64,000 bases of DNA from Bradyrhizobium sp. CIAT3101 (lineage in GTDB: Bacteria; Pseudomonadota; Alphaproteobacteria; Rhizobiales; Xanthobacteraceae). Below the pieces are notes generated by a model. It did not search any database and had not been told where the DNA came from. It saw only the letters and a list, made by a program, of their open reading frames with translations. Numbering within the stretch: position 1 is the first letter of the stretch; every line of letters begins with the position of its first letter. The stretch lies in NCBI RefSeq assembly GCF_029714945.1, contig NZ_CP121634.1, positions 868,001 through 932,000 of the forward strand, read 5' to 3'. Positions 60,036-64,000 of this stretch are shown here, piece by piece. The translations under genes were made by a program, and so were the position numbers.

Positions 60036-61670
60036 GTGGAGAAGTCACAGGATCTTCGTTTCGGGGACATGATCCTTGACGAAACATGCCTTTTCGCGCA
60101 CCGCAACGGGCGGAAGATTCAATTCACCAGAAACGAGCGCGCGCTGCTGCTGGCTCTGACGCGCAACCCTCGTCGCCTGATGCCCCGCGACCGTCTGCTC
60201 GACGAGATCGCGTCGGAATCCAACGTATCCGACCGCAACATCGATTTTCTGGTCAACAGGTTGCGGGCCAAGCTCGGCGATAGCGCCAAATCGCCGAATT
60301 TTATCGCCACACAGTATGGCGAGGGTTACGTCTGGATCGCCGTTCCATCTTCGGTCGCGCCAATTGACGCTCTCCTGGTCATCGCACCGGCTTTCGGGCC
60401 GCCCGGATCTCCCTTCAGCCAGCAGGCGTCTTCGCTAGTCGATCAGCTACGCGAGATGATCGCTGAGGGTATTGGCGATGGCCACAACGTCATCGTTGCC
60501 GAGGACTGGACCCCCACCGACAGGCTGCGTTATTTCCTGCAAGTGAGCTTTTTTGCCCGCAACGGGCACCTCGATTGCGCGGCCACCTTGAGGGAAATGC
60601 CGTCGAGGCGGATCGCAAAAGCATTGCGGCTCCAACTCGACATGGCCGACGCCGCATCGATCACGAATGAGGCCAGCCGGGTTTCGAATGGCGTCATCGA
60701 GGTGCTGCGCAAGGCGCTCGGCCACGCCTCGACAGGGCTCGGTATCCGCGCCGAGGAACCAGCTGAAACGCGCCTTCAAAAGGCTTCGAGCGTGTTGCTG
60801 TCGACCAATCCGAGGTGGGTGGAAGGTGGCGAGCAACTGGGGAGGGACCGCAAACAGGATCCTGACAATGCGGATATAGCCCTGCAATGGTGCCTGCATC
60901 TGTTCACGCGCCTCACGACGACCAATCCGTTCGGCGAGATGAGCCTTGAAGAACGCTACCGCATGGAAAGCGAGATCGACGCCACGGTGCTGGACTGCCT
61001 GCCAGCCATCGAGGCGAACCCGCTGCTGATGCTGGCAGCCGCCAAGCTGCTGTACTTCATCAATCGAGGTCATCTCGAACTGGCGGAAGATATCCTCGAA
61101 CGCGCCTTCGCCCAAACAACGGACTTTGCCGGGGCCTTGCCGGTCATGGGACAATTGCGCTATGCGCGCGGCCAATTCGACGAAGCTGTCCAATACTTCG
61201 ACCGCGGCATCGCGATGGTCGAACTGAACCCCCTGTACCACATACATATCCGGGTCCTGAAATGCCTCGCCCTCCTTGCTGCCGGCAACCATGCGGCGCT
61301 TGAAGGCGCCGTCCCCACGATCGATCCGGACATCCCTTGCCCTCCTGAAATCGCATGGATGATTGCCTGGACGTTCGCGCCGGCCGATCAGGAATTGCCG
61401 CAGGTGTCGGCGGATGCGCTTGCCGCGATCGGCCCCGAGGGCGCGATCGGTGCGGTCGAATATCTCTATTTCACGTCGGCGCGTCATCTCGTTTCGGAGC
61501 AGGCGCGCGCCAACCTCATGCATAACCTGATCGCGCATGTGACGAGATTCCATGGCGAGCGGGTGGTCCCGGCCTTCATTCTCCGGAGCATCGGCAAGGT
61601 CTCTCCGGCTGAACACACTCACGGACAAACGGCGCTCGAAGCGGGCATCGGCGCACGCCTCAAATATTGA
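60036..61670 (+). CDS. Winged-helix (CadC/ToxR/OmpR-type) regulator with TPR-like region
   Basis: A ~544-residue protein. The N-terminal domain (~8-105: DLRFGDMILDETCLF, FTRNERALLLALTRNPRRLMPRDRLLDEI, NIDFLVNRLRAKLGD, YGEGYVWIA) is an OmpR-type winged helix. The remainder (~110-544) is helical with TPR-like units (FAGALPVMGQLRYARGQFDEAVQYFDRGIAMVELNP) and no receiver or membrane domain. The GTG at 60036 has GGGGCC upstream; a TTG at 60015 would add seven residues. It is directly upstream of the giant autotransporter gene on the same strand and probably controls it. Confidence 0.8.
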   Translation: MEKSQDLRFGDMILDETCLFAHRNGRKIQFTRNERALLLALTRNPRRLMPRDRLLDEIASESNVSDRNIDFLVNRLRAKLGDSAKSPNFIATQYGEGYVWIAVPSSVAPIDALLVIAPAFGPPGSPFSQQASSLVDQLREMIAEGIGDGHNVIVAEDWTPTDRLRYFLQVSFFARNGHLDCAATLREMPSRRIAKALRLQLDMADAASITNEASRVSNGVIEVLRKALGHASTGLGIRAEEPAETRLQKASSVLLSTNPRWVEGGEQLGRDRKQDPDNADIALQWCLHLFTRLTTTNPFGEMSLEERYRMESEIDATVLDCLPAIEANPLLMLAAAKLLYFINRGHLELAEDILERAFAQTTDFAGALPVMGQLRYARGQFDEAVQYFDRGIAMVELNPLYHIHIRVLKCLALLAAGNHAALEGAVPTIDPDIPCPPEIAWMIAWTFAPADQELPQVSADALAAIGPEGAIGAVEYLYFTSARHLVSEQARANLMHNLIAHVTRFHGERVVPAFILRSIGKVSPAEHTHGQTALEAGIGARLKY

Positions 61671-61807
61671 ACAAACAATTGGTTGCTAGAGCGTGTCTGG
61701 AGGCGACTCGACGTTTCTTCGGTCGCAATGCAGATATCGTGGTTGGCTGAAGCATGAAGTGTCGGGGCAGACCTAATCCCGCCAGTCGAGGTGGTTGGGA
61801 TCGCTTC

Positions 61808-64000
61808 ATGAGCCCAGCTGGATTGGTCGGGCACCTCGAAAACCGATCTGAGAGTCCCGCGCCGACGCGATTGAGGACCAGTGCGCTGACGAGCACGGCG
61901 CTTGCCGTCGTGCTGGCAGCCGGCCTCATGGCTGCGGGCGTGACGACGCCGGTCTATGCCGGCGGCGCAGGCGGTGCGGCGATATCAGAGGGCACGGGCG
62001 GCACCGGCGGCTTCGGGGGCGGTGGTGGTGCCGGCGCCGGCGGCAGCACCGGCGGAGCATCCGTGCCGACCGGCGGTGGCCATGCGGGAAATGACGCTGA
62101 CGCCGCACTTTACTACGGCGCCGGCGGTGGTGGCGGTGCTGACGGAGCTCTCGGCTCGCCGGGCGGCCAGGGCACGGGCGGTGCGGCCGGTGGCATTTCT
62201 GCCGGCCAGAATGGTGTCTCGACCGCAGCAAATGGCGGTGGTGGTGGCGGCGCGGGCAACACGCATGGTTGGGTCGGCACGACTTTACCGGTCGGCGCTG
62301 CGACTGGCGGCACCGGCGGCGATGGTGGCAGCGCGTCCGGCTTTTATGGCGGCGGTGGCGGCGGCGGAGCCGGTGGTTTCGGCGCCGTCGTCACGAGTGC
62401 GATCACCGGCCCCGCGTCACTCGGTGGCGCGATTGCCGGCGGCGCCGGTGGTGCTGGTGGTGACGCAACGGTACCAGGGACCGCGGAGGGCGGTGGTGGC
62501 GGCGGCGGCGGATTGGGCCTGCTGGTGCAGCAGGGGGTCACCGGGCTGACGATCAATCAGACGGTGACTGGCGGAGCCGGCGGTCGCGGTGGCAACGGCA
62601 TTAGTGCATCCACTTCAGAGGGTGGTGGCGGCGGCGGTGGTGGCGAAGGTGTCTATTTTGCAGGCACGGCGCAGAACATCGTCGTCAATTCCAACGTCAC
62701 CGGTGGCGCCGGCGGTGCCGGCGGGGCGGGCACCGCCACTAACGGCGGCAGCGGCGGTGGCGGCGGCGCCGGCATGGTATTTACCGGCGGCGGCTCGGTG
62801 ACCGTCAATGCCACCGTCAGCGGCGGCAATGGCGGCGCACTGGGAATAGGCGGTTTAGCCAACGGCGCTGCAGGCGCCGGTGGTGTCGGCATCACCGGAT
62901 CGGATCTCTCGATCGTCGTCGACTTTGGCGGCGCTGTCAGTGGGGGGCTGGCCAATGGCGGCGCGGGCGCCCGTGCCAACGCCATCAGCTTCACCGGCGG
63001 CACCAACGTGCTCGAACTGCAGGGCGGGGCCACGATCACCGGCAACGTCACGGCCTTCAGCACCGCCGACACGTTCCGTCTCGGCGGCTCGACCAACGCC
63101 AGCTTCGATGTCAGCAATATCGGCGCCGCCGCGCAATATAGCGGCTTCGGCATCTACGAGAAGACCGGCACCAGCATCTGGTCCTTGACCGGCAGCACCG
63201 CGGCGACGGCGGCCTGGTTGATCAGTGCAGGCACGCTGGAGGTGAGCAGCGACGCCAATCTCGGCAACGTCGCCGGTCGCCTCACCTTCAATGGCGGCAC
63301 GCTGAGCGTCCAGTTTGGCGGCGGCCCCACCGTCACGCTGGCGCGCGACATGGCGCTGCAAGCGGGCGGCGGCACCATCGAAACGTCCATCGACACCATC
63401 CTGACGGGCAACCTCAGTGGCGCCGGCAGTCTGACCAAGACGGGCGCCTATCATCTGACGCTCAGTGGCAGCAGCTCCTATACCGGGGCAACCAACGTCA
63501 TGGGAGGGCAGCTCGACGGCGGTGCGGCAAACGCTTTTTCGGCGGCCAGCGCCTTCACGGTCGCCGCGGGCGCCAGCATCGAGCTCAAGGGCACCGACCA
63601 GAGCATTGGCTCGCTCGCCGGCGCCGGCACCGTGACCAACAACAGCGCGACCGCGGCGACGCTCACGACCGGGTCCGACAACACCAGCACCACGTTCAGC
63701 GGCGGGCTGTCCGACTCCGGTTCGAGCCTGTCGCTGGTCAAGGTCGGCAGCGGCACGATGACGTTGACGGGGGTGAGCACCTATACCGGCGCGACCGTCG
63801 TCAGCGGCGGCAACTTAGAGGTGGACGGCTCGATCGCGTCGTCGTCGAACGTGACGGTGAATTCGGGCGCCACGCTGTCCGGCATCGGCATCGTCGATCC
63901 CGCCACCACCACGATCATGAGCGGCGGCACGCTGGCGCCGGGCAACGCGGCAACCCCGACCGGCACGCTGACCGTCACGGGCAACCTCGCATTCCAGTCC
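61808..64000 (+). CDS. Giant glycine-rich autotransporter adhesin, N-terminal 731 codons (3' truncated)
   Basis: One uninterrupted frame from ATG 61808 to the window end. Residues ~1-51 form a long signal peptide (RLRTSALTSTALAVVLAAGL, cleavage near VYA). Residues ~52-390 are built of GGAGG/GGGGG-type repeats, reminiscent of PE_PGRS glycine sequences. From ~430 a beta-helical passenger begins, with autotransporter-associated repeats LTKTGAYHLTLSGSSSYTG and LVKVGSGTMTLTGVSTYTG. The C-terminal beta barrel must lie beyond the window. An in-frame ATG at 61754 would add 18 residues; neither start has a strong ribosome binding site. The product is expected at the cell surface. Confidence 0.88.
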   Translation, partial: MSPAGLVGHLENRSESPAPTRLRTSALTSTALAVVLAAGLMAAGVTTPVYAGGAGGAAISEGTGGTGGFGGGGGAGAGGSTGGASVPTGGGHAGNDADAALYYGAGGGGGADGALGSPGGQGTGGAAGGISAGQNGVSTAANGGGGGGAGNTHGWVGTTLPVGAATGGTGGDGGSASGFYGGGGGGGAGGFGAVVTSAITGPASLGGAIAGGAGGAGGDATVPGTAEGGGGGGGGLGLLVQQGVTGLTINQTVTGGAGGRGGNGISASTSEGGGGGGGGEGVYFAGTAQNIVVNSNVTGGAGGAGGAGTATNGGSGGGGGAGMVFTGGGSVTVNATVSGGNGGALGIGGLANGAAGAGGVGITGSDLSIVVDFGGAVSGGLANGGAGARANAISFTGGTNVLELQGGATITGNVTAFSTADTFRLGGSTNASFDVSNIGAAAQYSGFGIYEKTGTSIWSLTGSTAATAAWLISAGTLEVSSDANLGNVAGRLTFNGGTLSVQFGGGPTVTLARDMALQAGGGTIETSIDTILTGNLSGAGSLTKTGAYHLTLSGSSSYTGATNVMGGQLDGGAANAFSAASAFTVAAGASIELKGTDQSIGSLAGAGTVTNNSATAATLTTGSDNTSTTFSGGLSDSGSSLSLVKVGSGTMTLTGVSTYTGATVVSGGNLEVDGSIASSSNVTVNSGATLSGIGIVDPATTTIMSGGTLAPGNAATPTGTLTVTGNLAFQS

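Overview
The window looks like chromosomal DNA of a Bradyrhizobium-type alphaproteobacterium. This is inferred from the uniformly GC-rich coding, the membrane-bound ferritin gene mbfA with an Irr-type (ICE) palindrome in front of it, DUF1127, DUF1488 and DUF3775 proteins, an initiator tRNA with a rhizobial-type anticodon stem, and many scattered palindromic intergenic repeats. I see no rRNA, CRISPR array, prophage or replication origin.

Left part (1-18 kb): the 3' end of a large VCBS/RTX-like type I secreted protein, then a CHASE2 membrane cyclase. Next is a dipeptide/oligopeptide-type ABC import operon with two divergent paralogous binding proteins (3.4-12.9 kb), which carries an AtzG-like/AtzE-like amidase pair between its two ATPase genes. 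An intact IS481-type element with 58-bp perfect inverted repeats (13.0-14.3 kb) follows, then a small GlsB/YeaQ membrane protein and a type I secretion ATPase/adaptor pair (15.0-18.1 kb) that could export proteins like the one at the left edge.

Middle (18-51 kb): ordinary metabolic accessory genes. They are AMP nucleosidase, a TPR protein, DUF1488, a CinA-family amidase, two paralogous amidohydrolases overlapping a Rieske ferredoxin, an MHS-type MFS transporter with a LysR regulator, DUF1127 plus GNAT, SDR/LysR divergent pairs, a free-standing sigma-70 region 1.1 miniprotein (29723-29893), enoyl-CoA hydratase, an AidB-like acyl-CoA dehydrogenase with an alcohol dehydrogenase, and an amidase next to the iron exporter mbfA. 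A long minus-strand run of hydrolases and oxidoreductases follows (epoxide-hydrolase-like, two MBL-fold enzymes, serine hydrolase, GST, FAH, quinone reductase, SDR, CvpA, GMC oxidoreductase, coniferyl-aldehyde-type dehydrogenase).

Right part (51-64 kb): the initiator tRNA gene with a terminator; a tightly coupled four-gene operon in which an ECF sigma factor is sandwiched between two small membrane proteins that each carry a CPxC motif, followed by an isoprenylcysteine-methyltransferase-like gene; a TauABC/SsuABC-type importer with a GntR regulator, divergent from an FAH/cyclase catabolic pair; a hypothetical protein; a tRNA-Met 3' fragment; a winged-helix regulator; and the N-terminal 731 codons of a giant glycine-rich autotransporter adhesin that runs off the window.

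The strongest candidate for something undescribed is the CPxC protein / ECF sigma / CPxC protein / methyltransferase operon at 51.3-52.8 kb. The stand-alone sigma 1.1 protein is second.
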